A stretch of 64,000 nt of DNA from Bretschneidera sinensis (lineage: Eukaryota; Streptophyta; Magnoliopsida; Brassicales; Akaniaceae). The translations under genes were made by a program, and so were the position numbers. The notes beneath the pieces are model-generated. The model was given only the letters and a program-made list of their open reading frames with translations, was not told the DNA's origin and searched no databases. Below, one piece after another: positions 43,283-56,585 of the stretch. The stretch is from the NCBI GenBank assembly GCA_023935145.1, contig CM043698.1:71944501-72008500 (forward strand), written 5' to 3'. How positions within the stretch are numbered: the stretch's first letter is position 1; each line of letters opens with the position of its first letter.

Positions 43283-46200
43283 TCAAATATACATTTTATC
43301 ATACTCAATCAGGCCCATCAATAGTCTAATTTTGTAGAAGCTATCTTCACTTAAGGGTTTTGTAAGAATATTAGCTATTTGATCTTCTAAAGGATTGAAT
43401 TCTAGTCTAATATCACCCTTTTGAGCATGGTCTCTTATGAAGTGATGTCTTATTTCTATATGTTTGGTTATAGAGTGCTAAATAAGGTTTTTTGTTAAGT
43501 TGATAGCATTAGTGTTATCATAGTGAATTGGTATATCTTTAAAGTTCATGCCATAGTCTTCTAACTGTTGTTTCATCCACAACACTTGTGCACAACAACT
43601 TTCGACTGCTACATATTCCGCTTCGGCTATTGATAGCGCAACCGAATTTTGTTTCTTGGAAAACCAAGAGGTTAGCATTGAACCCAAGAATTGATATGTT
43701 CCACCAGTGCTTTTTCTATCTAGTCTACAACCCGCAAAATCAACATCTGAATATCCTACATGCTCAAAAGTTGATTTTCTAGAATATCATAATCCTAGGT
43801 TTTGAGTCCCTTATAGATATCTAAGGATTCTTTTTACTGCAATTGCATGTGATTCCTTAGGATTAGCTTCAAATCAAGCACACATGTATACACTGAACAT
43901 TATATCAGGTCTACTTGTAGTTAAATAAAGTAAATCTCCTATCATGCTTCTATAAGTTTTAGTATCTACACACTTACCTTCCTCATCTAGGTCAAGTTTT
44001 GTAGAGGTGCTCATAGGAGTGCTAATTGAATTTGAGCTTTCCATCCCGAATCTCTTTAATAGGTCATTGGTTTACTTTGATTGATTGATGAGGATGCCTT
44101 CTTTCAATTGTTTGATTTGAAGTCCAAGAAAGTAGGTAAGCTTTCCCATCATTCTCATTTCAAATTCAAATTGCATGCACTTAGCAAACTCTTGACACAT
44201 AAATTCATTTGTAGCACCAAATATAATATTATCAACATATATTTGGACTAGTAGTGTGTCATCTTTGTGAGTTTTTATGAAAAAAAGTTGTCTATTTTTC
44301 CTCTTGTAAAATCATTTTCAAGCAAAAAATTACTTAGTCTTTCATACCATGCTCTTGGAGCTTGCTTCAACCCATATAGAGATTTAGAAAGCTTATAGAC
44401 ATGGTTTGGAAGACTAGGATTTTCAAATCCAGAAGGTTGCTCAACATACACATTTTCTTCTATAAAACCATTTTAAAAGGCACTTTTTACATCTATTTGA
44501 AATAACTTGAGCTTATTAAAGCATGCAAAGGCTAATAACATTCGAATAGCTTCTAATCTAGTTACGGGAGCATAGATCTCATCAAAATCTATTCATTCTT
44601 CTTGATTATATCCTTTAGCAACTAGTCTAGCCTTGTTCCTAGTTACTATTCCATTTTCATCCATCTTATTTCTAAATACCTATTTAGTTTCTATTATAGT
44701 GTGATTCTTTTGTCTAGGAACTAGATTCCATACTTTGTTTCTTTCAAATTGATTTATTTCTTCTTGCATAGCATTTATCTAATCAGCATCCTTCTCGGCT
44801 TCTACAAACATCTTAGGTTCTACTTGCGATAAAAAAGCTACACAATTGTAAATATTTCTGATAGAGGAATAAGTTCTTACCTCTTATGAAGGATCACCAA
44901 TCACTTGATCGATTGGATGATAATTAATATACCTCTAATATTTGGGAAGACCATCATCTTGTTGACTTGTAGATGGTTGATCAAGATTGAGAGCATTTAC
45001 CTCTTAACTCGTTTGAGGTTGGCTCTCTTTCGGGTCAACAATGAGAGTAGGTGTTTTTGTCCTTGGAATAAAATCTGCATCATCATTAAAAGAACCTACT
45101 CTACTACTAATTGGGTTAGACTCATCAAAGGCTACATGTACGGATTCTTCAACCATTAGAGTTTTTTTGTTAAAGACTCTATAAGCTTTACTAGGGGTTG
45201 AATATCCAAAGAATATCCCATCATCAGTCTTTGAGTCAAATTTACCCAAGTTAGTTTTATTGTTATTTAGGATAAAACATTTGCAACCAAAAGCACAAAA
45301 GTAAGAGATGTTAGGCTTTCTACCTTTCCATAATTCATATGGAGTTTTGTTAAGCATAGGCCTAATTAAACTCTATTTAAAATATAGCAATAAGTGTTTA
45401 TGGCTTCTGCCTAAAAATATTTTGGCAAACTATTTTCACAAAGCATTGTTCTTGCAAATTCTTCTAGAAATCTATTTTTCCTCTCAACAACTCTATTTTG
45501 TTGAGGAGTTCTAGGTGCTGAAAAGTTATGATCAATTCCATTTTCAACACAAAAGTTTGAAAAACTTTGGTTTTCAAATTCTTTTCCATGATCACTTCTA
45601 ATGCTTGAAATAAAAATTCCTTTTTCATTTTGAACCTTTTTACAAAAGTTCACAAATCCTTTGTAAACTTCATCCTTGTAAAAAAATAAAAATAACAAAG
45701 ATATATCTTGAATAGTCATCAACAATAACAAGAGCATATTGATGGCCACCTAGACTTATGGTACTTATTAGACCAAACAAGTCCATATATAGAAGTTCCA
45801 TTGGACTAGTAGTTGAGACTATATTTTTTTATTTAAAGGAAATTCTAGCTTGTTTTCTCATTTGACAAGCATCATATACCTTGTCTTTTTCAAATTTAAT
45901 TTTTGAAAGTCCAATGACTAAATATTTTCTTGAAATGATTTTAAGCAAATTCATATTCACATGGCCAAGTCTTCTATACCATAGCCATGGGGTTTCACTA
46001 AATACGGGAAAACATTTTTCATTTTCAGAATGTAAAGATTTTAAATCAATTATATAGACATTTTCATGTCTATGGCTAACAAACTTGATCTTGTTACTCT
46101 TGATGTCTATAACTAGATAATGAGAGGTTTCAAATATGACTTTGTTGACTTTGTCACATAGCTGACTAATACTAAGCAAATTTGGCTTTAGGTCTTGCAC

Positions 46201-48518
46201 ATATAATACATTATCAATGGTTGAGAAATCATTACCAACTTTTCTATGCCCAATGATCTTTATCTTTGTATTGTCTCCAATGGTGACATGCCCACCATCC
46301 CTTAGAGTTAGCTTTTTAAACATGCTTTGATCACTGGTCATATGCTTTGAGTATCCACTATCAAGGTACCAATAGTTACCTTTTTCCTTGGTGTGGAGAC
46401 ATATCTACATTACACAAGGATACACAATTACACTCTTAGGTACCCAAAATTTCTTGTATCCTTTGGGGTTAGTTCTAGAAAATACGGTTCCTTTAGGGAC
46501 CCATACCTTCTTAACATTATAAGATGCTCTATAATTATAGACATCATGATACATAACCTTAGGAAATATAGTTATTGGAATTTCTAGGATTTCTTAATTG
46601 TGCATGTCTATAGTTCCTTAGATAAGCATTCTTAGGATACATGTTTCTATGATTAAAGTTATGAACATGCATGTTATTACTAGGAAATGTATGATGGTAG
46701 CTCCTAGGATGTGCACTTGTGTTGTGAGCATATACATTATTTCTAGAATACACATGATGGTAATTCCTAGGAAGTTCATGTGTAGTGTGCAAGTTATGAG
46801 TATACATATTATCTCTAGGATGCACATGATGGTTACTCATAGGATGTGTATTTCTAGTATATGCATTTCTTGAATGATAATTCCTAGCATTTGCATTTCT
46901 TGAGTGAGCATACATATATTCATGAGTATTTCTAGGATGCTTCATTCTAGTATATGCGTTAGAATTTAAATTCACATTCTTGGACCTACTACCATATATT
47001 GAAGGGGTACTTTTAATCTTGCTAGAGGCTTTGGAAGTCGAGGATTCATTCAAACATGTTGTTTTCCTGAACAAAGTCTCTTTAGACTTTTGTTTGCCCA
47101 ATGGAGAATAACCCAAGCTGGATTTTCCTCCATTTAACCTTTGGCTAGATAGCACTTCATCTAGCTTTTCTTTTCCAAGCATAAGTATAGATATGGTGCT
47201 ATTCAATTCCAATATTTTCTTCTTTAAATTTATATTTTCATTTTTTATAAAATCTTACGAAGAATCATAAAGCATGGAAGATAAATTTTTTTTTCTTTCT
47301 TTAAGCCTTCCATCTCTTTAGAAAGAGATAAGACTTCCTTTTTGAGAGATGTATTCCTATAATTGAATTTCTTCAATTCTTCATGCATTTCATTTATAAC
47401 CTCAATTAATTCTTCACTACTACAATGTTATTATTAGAAAGGGAAGAAGGTGATACCTCATTCTCATCGTTAATTGTCATCAAGCATAGGTTGGCAATCT
47501 CCCCGTATCCAACTTCATTATCCGAAGTTTCTTCCTCTTCATCATCACTCCATGTGGTTGCAATCATGGCCTTCCTTTTGAAGCTCTTATATGGTTTGCT
47601 CGTTATTGGGTAATAGACCTTGATGTGGCCGGGCTTCTTGCAACCATAACACATAATAGGTTCCCTTTTTTAAGTGGATTCCCTTGTGTAAGGTTTCTTG
47701 CTCTTTTTTCAAGAACTTGTGAAACCTTTTGGTGATTAAAGCCATCTTATCATCTTCTTTGCTGTCTCTTCCTTTTCTTTTTTCTCTTCCTCTTTGTTGT
47801 TTGTAGAGGCCTTGAGAGCAATCATCTTTTTCTTTTTCTTATCATCATTGACAATGGGATTCATTTCTTCCATCTCGTATGTCAATAGTGATCTGAGGAG
47901 TGTTTCGACATCAAGTTTGTCGAGATCTTTGGCCTCCGTGATGGTTGTATTCTTTGCTTTCCAAGTAGAAGGAAAAAACCTTAAGATCTTCCTCGTTAGT
48001 TCAAATTTCTCAATGTTCCTACCAAGAAGCATTAGACAGTTAACAATGGTAGTAAAACGCGAGTGCATTTGAGAAATAATTTCGTTTGGAGACATTTTGA
48101 AAGTTTTATATTCAGACACTAGCATATAGATTTTTTATTTTTTAACTTCGCTAGTTCATTCATATGAAACTTGCAATTTGTCCCAAATTTCTTTAGTTGA
48201 AATATATGTAGAAATTTTATTGTATTCAAAAATATCTAGAGCACAATGTAACATGCTAGTTGCTCTACTATTGAGAGACATCACTCTATAATCCTCTTCA
48301 TTAAAATCTGTTTTGAGTTTAAGCATTGTATGATTGATTTCTCCAATGATTATGTCTTTTGTAGGAATTCTAGGTCCTTCTTCGATGACTCTCCATAGAT
48401 TGTAATCTTGTCCTTCAACAAAAATTTTCATTATATTTTTCTAGTAGTTATAGTTGGAGCCATTGAATAAAAGAGGCCTAGTATAGGAATGCCTTTCGGT
48501 ATATCTATTTGATGCCAT
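43283..48518 (-). pseudogene. Copia A gag-pol (broken)
   Basis: gag starts at 48518 (MASNRYTERH), has a stop after NYNY, then the UBN2-type gag core (QDYNLWRVIEEGP) and a zinc knuckle CYGCKKPGHIKVYY whose last Cys is Tyr (47654-47610). A His/Asn/Tyr-rich repeat follows (47000-46570). Protease: YWYLDSGYSKHMTSD near 46370. Integrase: YDACQMRKQ with Tyr for the first Cys, [36 protein letters not shown]; the YVDD box reads YVDN (codon at 44230-44228), a catalytic loss. RNase H: MLTSWFSKKQNSVALS and HIEIRHH, ending at 43283. Many stops. Confidence 0.88.
46570..46990 (-). repeat. Tandem repeat coding for a His/Asn/Tyr-rich stretch in copia A
   Basis: Units around 24-60 nt (TTCCTAGGA, ATGCACATGATGG, GTATACAT) encode NHHVHPRDNMYTHN-like repeats between the zinc knuckle and protease. 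Copia B keeps a shorter version at 56290-56480. Confidence 0.75.
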
Positions 48519-48559
48519 CGGATCAACTCAAGTATTTTAAGCCTGAAATTGAGTACAAA

Positions 48560-48571
48560 GCTCTAATACCA
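48560..48571 (-). other. Primer-binding site of copia A
   Basis: The minus strand reads TGGTATTAGAGC two bases after the LTR end, one base off the initiator tRNA-Met complement. Confidence 0.8.
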
Positions 48572-48573
48572 AT

Positions 48574-49529
48574 TGTAAATCGAGGTTCAAACCCAAGAGG
48601 GGGTGAATTGGTTTTTAAAAACTTTTGTAAATTAATTTGTAAGTTTTTAAAACAGTTAAATACATAAAACACCCAATCAAATAATATGCTTGAAAGTAAA
48701 GAGTTTAAGGAAGAGAAAGTACAAACTTCGTTTATAGTGGTTCGGCAATATTTGATTTCTTCTGACCCTACGTCAACTTTCTTCAAGGAACCTCCTTGAA
48801 GTAATCCACTAAAACTTTAGTCATACAACTTCACGGGTGTTGCACAGACCTTACAATCAATCTCTTCCTCACGGAAGTTAATCTCTTCCTTACGGAAGTT
48901 ACTCTCTTCCTCACGGAAGTTACAATGAAGTGTTTAATCCTAAACACTCTAAGAGTTATACCAACTCTTTCCCTTTACAATAATTGAAATTTGTTTTAAA
49001 TTAAATGGTAGAGATATAGCAATAAGTGCTTTTACAAATGAACAATATCTCTCTTTCAAGAACAAGCTTGAAGAATGGCTCAACAAAAAAATTTTCTAAG
49101 CTTTTGAGAATTAATGAGCTATCTTGTGAATTGAATGTGTTATTTTCTTGTTTTAAATGCTCATTAAAGTGGGTTTATATAGCCTTGAATCATTATGGCT
49201 GTTTGACACTGACTTGGTAGGTTTAGGGCATTAAATGCTCAAGTCCCACGTCTCAAACGGTCATATTTTCGAATTACCAGTCAATTGAGTCAAGTGAGAA
49301 ATTTCACTTTTTAGGCTAAGGGAGAGTACCAATCGACTGGTTCCTAAGCACCAATCGACTAGGAACTTTCTATCCCAGTTACCAGTTTACTGGATCCTCA
49401 ACACCAGCCGACTGGGAACTTTTTATCCCATTTCCAAGTTTATTGGTATGTGAAGCAAGTCGATTGGGTTGTCTTTTAACCCGGTTTTTGATGATTCAAA
49501 GCTATTTTTGACTTAGAAACTTTTTTATG
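48574..49529 (-). repeat. Copia A 5' LTR (right), interrupted
   Basis: It matches the left LTR from TGTAAATCGAGGTTCAAACC to ...GACTTAGAAACTTTTTTATG, about 220 bp short of the outer end. Element B begins here with its own LTR. TTATG (49525-49529) is the predicted target site of B. Confidence 0.85.
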
Positions 49530-50767
49530 TGTAAACCGAGGTTCAAACCCAAGAGGGGAATGAATTGAGTTTTTAAAAACTTTTGCTAATTACTTTGCAA
49601 GTTTCTAAAATAGTTAAATGCACAAAGCATACAAACAAATAATGTGTTTGAAAGTAAAGAAGTTTAAGGAAGAGAAAGTACGAACTCTGTTTATAGTGGT
49701 TCGGCAATATCAGAATCGTTCTGACTCTACGTCCATTCTCTTCAAGGAACCTCCTTGAAGTAATCCACTAAAAATTTAGTTGTGCAACTTCACGGGTGTT
49801 GCATAAACCTTACAATCAATCCCTTCCTCACGGAAGCTAGTCCTTTCCTCACAAAAGTTACAAAGAAGTGTTTAATCTTAAACACTATATGAGTTATTAC
49901 AACTATTTCCCCTTTACAATAAATGAGATTTGTTGTAAAGTAAAATGGTAGAGAGATAGCAACAAGTGGTTTTACAAATGAAAAATATCTCTCTTTCAAG
50001 AATAAGCTTGAAGAATGGCTCAACGATAAATTTTTCAAAGTTTTTGAGAATTAATGAGCAATCTTATAAATTGAATGTGTTCTTTTGTTGTTTTAAATGC
50101 TCATTGAAGTGGGTTTATATAGCCTTGAATCAATATGGCCATTTAACACTGACTTGGTAGGTTTGGTGTATTAAATGCTTAAGTTTTGCGTCTCAAACAG
50201 TCATATTTTCGAATTACCAATTGATTGGGTCCTTATACTAGTCGATCGATCTTCACTTTTTAGGCTATGGGAGAGTAACAATCGACTGGATCCTATGCAC
50301 TAGTTGATTAGGAACTTTATGTCCCAATAGCCAGTTGACTGGGTCCTTGACACCAGTCGATTTATGTCCCAGTAGCCAGTTGACTGGGTCCTTGACACCA
50401 GTCGACTCCTAATTGACTGGGAACTTTTTGTCCCATATCTTATTCGACTGGGTTGTCCTTCAACCCAGTTTTTCATGTTTCAAAACAGTTTTTGACTTAG
50501 AAACATTTGTATGAATAGTTTTGTCAAAGTCTTTTGTAAAATGAGCCACATATCAAGCTAATTATTTGAACATGAGAGATTTACAATTGTTTTCATTACC
50601 TTAATGCCTATTCTAGATCTTCTGTATTGTCTTGATGTCTGAATCGAGTTAAGTTCTTGCATCTTTGTTTTTATGCTGAATGCTTTTGCTGCTTAAACTC
50701 TTAGATAAAACTATTAGTGCAATTAGAGTAGTGTTTTTTCATTATTAAAATCAAATACGGGTCAACA
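49530..50767 (-). repeat. Copia B 3' LTR (left), 1238 bp
   Basis: TG at 49530, CA at 50766-50767, then the purine tract complement ATCTCCTCTTTTTTT. It carries about ten degenerate CCAGTCGACTGG motifs (50215-50455), including a local duplication of CCAGTTGACTGGGTCCTTGA, upstream of minus TATATAAA at 50114-50121. Confidence 0.9.
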
Positions 50768-51354
50768 ATCTCCTCTTTTTTTATGACGACAAAACTAATG
50801 AGAGAAAACCAGTTTTTAAAAGCTAAGTGTTGGTTTTTAGAAAAATTTGGACAGAGTCTCCTCTATTTTTCGGATAAAAGCCAACCTATTAAGCATTCAA
50901 AATGCAGTTTATAAGTAGTTATCTCAGCTCAACCAAGCATGCATATCTATAAAACATTTGTCATAGTGTTAGAAGCTATGCTCCCCCTAAATATGTGCTC
51001 TATTATAGGTTTACATTGATTTTTCTCTTTTCTCTCCCATTTTGACAACAACAAAAAAGGGGTTGTAAACTTGAAAAATAAGCAACTTGGATAATAAGGA
51101 CAGGAAGATAATGCAAAAACAAACTTGTATGGAAAAACTAAGCATTATTCAGAGCTGAAAAAACTTCCCAAGAACAAGCTAGATAACTGAAAAATAGGTA
51201 AATATATACAAGCATCCATACATCACAGGCTTCTAGAAGCCGAATATCAAGTACAATAATAAAAATGTATGATAAAACATGAAATGTTCGTGCTAAGATC
51301 ATTTAAGAGCTATATATATATACACACACACAACAAAGAGATATGGTATAAAGC

Positions 51355-52635
51355 TCAGTGAGCAGAGGAATCAGAGCAGTCCCGAAAAAGATCTCGAAGC
51401 TTAGCCAAAGAGCCTTTTGTGTGCTCCCAGTGCAGCTCGAAATTGTCACGAAGCGTGCGGAGGTCGCGATTGCATAGAATCAACTGAAGAGCTCAAGCTC
51501 TGGAACCTAGACTGCATAGATAGCTGGATACTAGAAATAGTCTGAAGTAGGTCATCGTATCTAGCCTAACCAGTACCATAGCCACCTTGCTGTGGACTGG
51601 GTGCTCAATCATCAGTGTCCATCGTAATAGGAGGAGCTGCATCACCATGATCCTCATCGTCCTTCTCCCTGCTGTCATCACCAACACCAATCCATATGTT
51701 CCTACTTGCCTTAAAGTATATCAACCCATCTCGGATCGTACACCCCATCTTCTTTAGAGAAGAGACGTTGATGATGTTCTTAGGGCCGATGTATTGAGCC
51801 TCAGAGGTGGGTAGAAGGACATGGAAGTGCTGTAAGATGAGGGTGATAAGAATCTCGTAAGGAAGGCACCCGTAGTCACTAGCTTTGTCGTTTATCATGT
51901 TGGCGAGCAGTAGGGGGTAGATATTAAAGTGGTGTCCAGTTTTGAGACACCAAATCAATACCACGTCTATTTTAAAGAGATAGCCCCGACTCCCGAGTCA
52001 TGAATGGATTGTCCAAATCACAATGAGGTTGAACAACTTCGAGTCGAGGGGCATGTCATTACAGGTGTGAAATGTAGTGCGCCCAAAGAAGTAGTTAGGG
52101 TCTCCTTTAACAATATGGCATGCCTCCTCATAATCGAAGTTGTCTGGCCATCTGTTCAGACTCCATTGGATCCCTCCTACAGGGATCCTCAGTATGCTAA
52201 CCAGGAGGTCAGTGTTCACCTCAAACTCCACACCCATCACAATGGTTCTGAAATGAAGAGGCAATGGACTAGGCTTCACCAGGTTGGCGTAGAACTAGTG
52301 AATGAGGCGTGGGTAGTATTTTTGATGAATCTTGATAAGTGGTGTCAAGTGTACTGCCTCGAAAACAAGTAACATGTCAAAATTTGCATAACAGATAGAA
52401 TCGAAGTCAACTAATCTACCTGTCATAATCTTTTGTTACAGATTACGAAGTTATACTTGCTCTTAGCGGCTGGGCTCTAGAAGAGCGAGTCGTCGAGCTC
52501 AGACTTTGCTTTCTTACTTGAGGAACCCACTAGCCTCTTCCCTTTGGTATCTGGTTTAGAGGACTTCTTAGACTGAGGCCTTGTAGGCACGTGAGGTCCT
52601 CCAACAGTGGTTTTAATTCGGATTCTCTCTAACAT
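51355..52635 (-). pseudogene. Copia B post-pol frame, broken
   Basis: Counterpart of 41370-42646 and nearly equal in length. It starts at 52635 (MLERIRIKTTVGGPHVPTRP) and has an early stop at LF-stop. The domain blocks GVEFEVNTDLLVSILRIPVGG, FDYEEACHIVKGDPNYFFG and LLANMINDKASDYGCLPYE are easier to read than in A. They end with an acidic segment DDSREKDDEDHGDAAP and a coiled-coil-like tail (YDDLLQTISSIQLSM), with a last stop near 51355. The LPYE...LIT pattern supports the plant-transposon-protein family. Confidence 0.6.
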
Positions 52636-52837
52636 TTGGAAGAAAACGTTTTTAGGGAGAGATTTGAGAGATTTTGGGAAATAAAGATTTTTCGATCGTG
52701 GAAAGTTGAAAAAGGATGATTTAGGGTATGATTGAAGGTTGTATGGTGTGGATTTGAGAGATTTTGGGCTGAAAACACGAATTTTCTAGAGAGAGAAAGC
52801 TTATGGTTTTAAAAATGGCATGAAAAATTGAAGAGAT

Positions 52838-53105
52838 TATTTATAGAATCGCGATACCAGTCGACTGGGTTAGGGCACCAGTTGATTGGATGACTTCATC
52901 ATTTTGGGAATTTTTAACGTACCAGTCGACTAGGTAAATTAGCAAAGACATACCAGTCGACTGGGTAGGTTACCAAAATTTTAAATTTTGGCTCCAAACA
53001 ATGTCTTGTGGTACTAGTCAAGTGTTTTCTTGAGTAAGTTGACTGATTGAATTGGCAGTGTGTTACTAGTTGACTGGAGTCATGTTACCAATCGATTGGA
53101 CCCTT
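52838..53105 (-). promoter_or_regulatory. Predicted internal promoter of the copia B post-pol frame
   Basis: Minus TATAAATA at 52845-52838, about 205 nt before the ATG. Upstream (52856-53105) are about eight copies of the CCAGTCGACTGG motif, two of them perfect. Same spacing as in A. Confidence 0.55.
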
Positions 53106-53266
53106 TATGAAACTTAAAAATTTGAGCTCTAGCTTAGAATTTTAGCATGATTTTTGTTTATCTATGCCATCTGAAGTGAGAGATATATTAAATAAGAGTT
53201 AATACTCATTCACTAGATGTCAAATATATATATGATGAATGTTGACGCAATTAAACATACATTTTA

Positions 53267-56200
53267 TCAGTCTTTCAAGCCTATCAATAGTCTAATCATA
53301 CAAAAGCTATCTTCACTTAAGGGTTTTGTAAGAATATCAGCTATTTGATCTTCCAATGGAATGAATTCTAATCTAATATCACCCTTTTGAGCATGGTCTT
53401 TTATTAAATGATGTCTAATTTCTATGTGTTTGGTTCTAGAATACTGAATAGGGTTTTTGGCCAAGTTGATGGCACTAGTGTTATCACAATGAATTGGAAT
53501 ATCTTTAAAGTTCATGCCATAGTCTTCTAGTTGTTGTTTTATCCACAACACTTGTGCACAACAACTTCGAGCTGCTATATATTCCACCTCGGTGGTTGAT
53601 AGCGCAACCAAGTTTTGTTTCTTGGAAAACCAAGAGGTTAGCATTGCACCCAAGAATTGGCATGTTCCACTAGTGCTTTCTCTATCTAGTCTACAACCCG
53701 CAAAATCAACATTTGAATATCCTACAAGCTCAAAAGTTGATTTTCTAGAATACTATAATCCTAGGTTTTGAGTCCCTTATAGATATCTAAGGATTCTTTT
53801 TACTGCAATTACATGTGATTCCTTAGGATTAGCTTCAAATCAAGCACACATGTATACACTGAACATTATATCAGGTATACTTGTAGTTAAATCTTCTATA
53901 AGTTTTAGTATCTACACAATTACCTCCCTCATCTAGGTCAAGTTTTGTAAAGGTACTCATAGGAGTGCCAATTGACTTTGAGCTTTCCATACCAAATCTC
54001 TTTAATAGGTCCTTGGTGTACTTTGATTGATTGATGAAGATCCCCTATTTTAATTGTTTGATTTGAAGTCCAAGAAAGTAGGTGAGTTCTCCCATCATGC
54101 TCATTTCAAATTCTCCTTGCATGTACTTAGCAAATTCTTGATACAAGAATTCATTAGTAGCACCAAATATAATATCATCAACATATATTTGGACTAGTAG
54201 TGTGTCATTCTTATGATTTTTTGTGAAGAGAGTTGTGTCTATTTTTCCTCTTGTAAAACTATTTTCAATCAAAAACTTACATAGTCTCTCATACCATGCT
54301 CTTGGAGCTTGCTTCAACCCATAGAGAGCTTTAGAAAGCTTATAAACATGGTTTGGAAGACTAGGATTTTCAAATCCAAGAGGTTGCTCAACATACACCT
54401 CTTCTTCTATAAAACCATTTAAAAATGAACTTTATACATCCATTTGAAATAGCTTAAATTTATTAAAGCATGCAAAGGCTAATAATATTCGAATAGCTTC
54501 TAATCTAGCTATAGGAGCATAGGTCTCATCAAAATCTATTCATTTTTCTTGATTATATCCCTTAGCAACTAGTCTAGCATTGTTCATAGTTACTATTCTA
54601 TTTTCATCCATCTTGTTTCTAAATACCTATTTAGTTTCTATTATAGTATGTTTCTTTGGTCTATGAACTAGATTTCATACTTTGTTTTTTTTTCAAATTG
54701 ATTTATTTCTTCTTGCATAGCATTTATTTAATCGACATCCTTGTCGACTTCGACAAATGTCTTAGGTTTTACTTGCGATAAATAAGCTACACAATTACAA
54801 ATATTTCTAATTGAGGAACGAGTTCTTACCCCTTGTGAAGGATCACCAATCACTTGATTGATTGGATGATAATTCACATACCTCCAATCTTTAGGAAGAG
54901 TACCCTCTTGTTGACTTGTAGATAGTTGATCAAGATTGAGAGTATCTACCTTTTGACTTGTTTGAGGTTGGCTCTCCTCTGGGTCAATAATAGGAGTAGG
55001 TGTTTCTGTTCTTGGAATAAAATATGTGTCATCATTAAAGGAAACTACTCTACTACTAATTGAGTTAGACTAATCAAAGGTTGCATGTATGGATTCTTCA
55101 ACCACTAGGGTTTCTTTTGTTAAAGACTCTATAAACTTTACTAAAGGTTGAATATCCTATGAATATCCCCTCATCGGTCTATGAGTCAAATTTACCCAAG
55201 TTAGTTTTATTGTTATTTAAGATAAAGCATTTACAACCAAAAGCACGAAAATAAGAGATATTAGGCTTTCTACCTTTCCATAATTCATTTGGAGTTTTGT
55301 TAAGCATATGCCTAATTAAAACTCTATTTAAGACATAGCAAGAAGTGTTTACGGCTTCCGCCCAAAACTATTTTGGCAAACTATTTTCACAAAGCATTGT
55401 TCTTGCAAATTTTTCTAGAACTCTATTTTTTCTCTCAACAACTCCATTTTGTTGAGGAGTTCTTGGTGCTGAAAAGTTGTGATCAATTCCATTTTCATTA
55501 AAAAAAAATTGAAAAACTTTGGTTTTCAAATTCTTTTCCATGATCACTTCTACTGCCTGAAATACAAATTCTTTTTTTTTTTCATTTTGAACATTTTTAC
55601 AAAAGTTTTCAAAATCCTTTGTAAGCTTCATCCTTGTAAGCAATAAAAATAACAAAGGTATATCTTGAATAGTCATCAACAATAACAAGAGCATATTGAT
55701 GGCCACCTAGACTAATGGTACTTATTGGACCAAATAAGTCCATATGAAAAAGTTTCGATGGTCTAGTAATCGATACTACATTTTTTGATTTAAAAGAAAT
55801 TCTAGTTTGTTTTCCCATTTGACAAGCATCGCACACCTTATCTTTTTCAAATTTGATTTTTAGAAGTCTAATGACTAAATATTTCCTTGATCTTTATCTT
55901 TGTATTGTCTCCAATGGTGACGTGTCCACCATCCTTTAGAGTTAGCTCTTTGAATATGCTTCGATCGCTGGTCATGTGCTTTGAGCATCCACTATCAATG
56001 TACCAATAGTTATCTTTTTCCTTGGTGTGGAGACATATCTACATTACACATGGATACACAATAGCACTATTAGGTACCCAAAATTTCTTGGGTCTTGTGG
56101 GGTTATTCCTAGAAAATACGGTTCCTTTAGGGACACATACCTTCTTAACATTATAAGGTGCTTTATAATTATAGACATGTTGATGATGCATAATCCTAGG

Positions 56201-56585
56201 ATAATAGTTATTGAAGTTTCTAGGATTTCTTAGTTGTACATATCTATATTTCCTTGGATAAGTATTCCTAAGATACATGTTTCTATGATTAAATTTGTGA
56301 ACATGCATGTCATTTCTAGGAAATGTATGATAGTAATTCCTTGGATGTGCACTTATGGTGTGAGCATACATATTATTTCTAGGATAATGATTCTTAGGAT
56401 ATGTAGTGTGCAAGTTATGAGTATACATATTATCTCTATGATGCACATGATGGTTACTACTAGGATAAGTATATATTTGAATGATTATTTCTAGTATGAG
56501 CATACATATAAGCATGAGTATTTCTAGGATGCTTAATTCTAATATATGCATTAGAATTTAAATTTATATTTTTAGACTTACTAGC
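53267..56585 (-). pseudogene. Copia B pol, 5' truncated and broken
   Basis: Read leftward: His/Asn-rich repeat (56480-56290), VPKGTVFSRNN, a deletion near 55888 that removes about 325 bp relative to A (protease tail to integrase zinc domain), CDACQMGKQTRISFK, DLFGPI, PQQNGVVERKNR, RT with [13 protein letters not shown] and an intact YVDDIIFGATNEF box near 54180, RNase H with SWFSKKQNLVALS and HIEIRHHLI, and a stop at 53267. Stops lie in the 54400-55100 region. Confidence 0.85.

Larger units (their letters stand above)
39507..49529 (-). mobile_element. Ty1/copia retrotransposon A (Sirevirus-like), decayed
   Basis: Minus-strand element. The left (3') LTR is at 39507-40678, preceded by ATTAT as a likely target site. 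Reading leftward from the right LTR (48574-49529): primer site, gag, protease, integrase, RT, RNase H, extra post-pol frame, polypurine tract. Protease before integrase before RT is the copia order. Long LTRs, a post-pol frame and palindrome clusters in the LTR fit the Sirevirus lineage. The right LTR lacks its outer about 230 bp because element B starts at 49530. Confidence 0.85.
49530..56585 (-). mobile_element. Ty1/copia retrotransposon B, same family as A, nested in the A LTR
   Basis: The left (3') LTR is complete (49530-50767) and starts inside the A LTR; the coding order is as in A. It is cut at 56585 by Athila-2, so gag, primer site and right LTR must lie beyond the window if the nest is intact. 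Confidence 0.85.
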
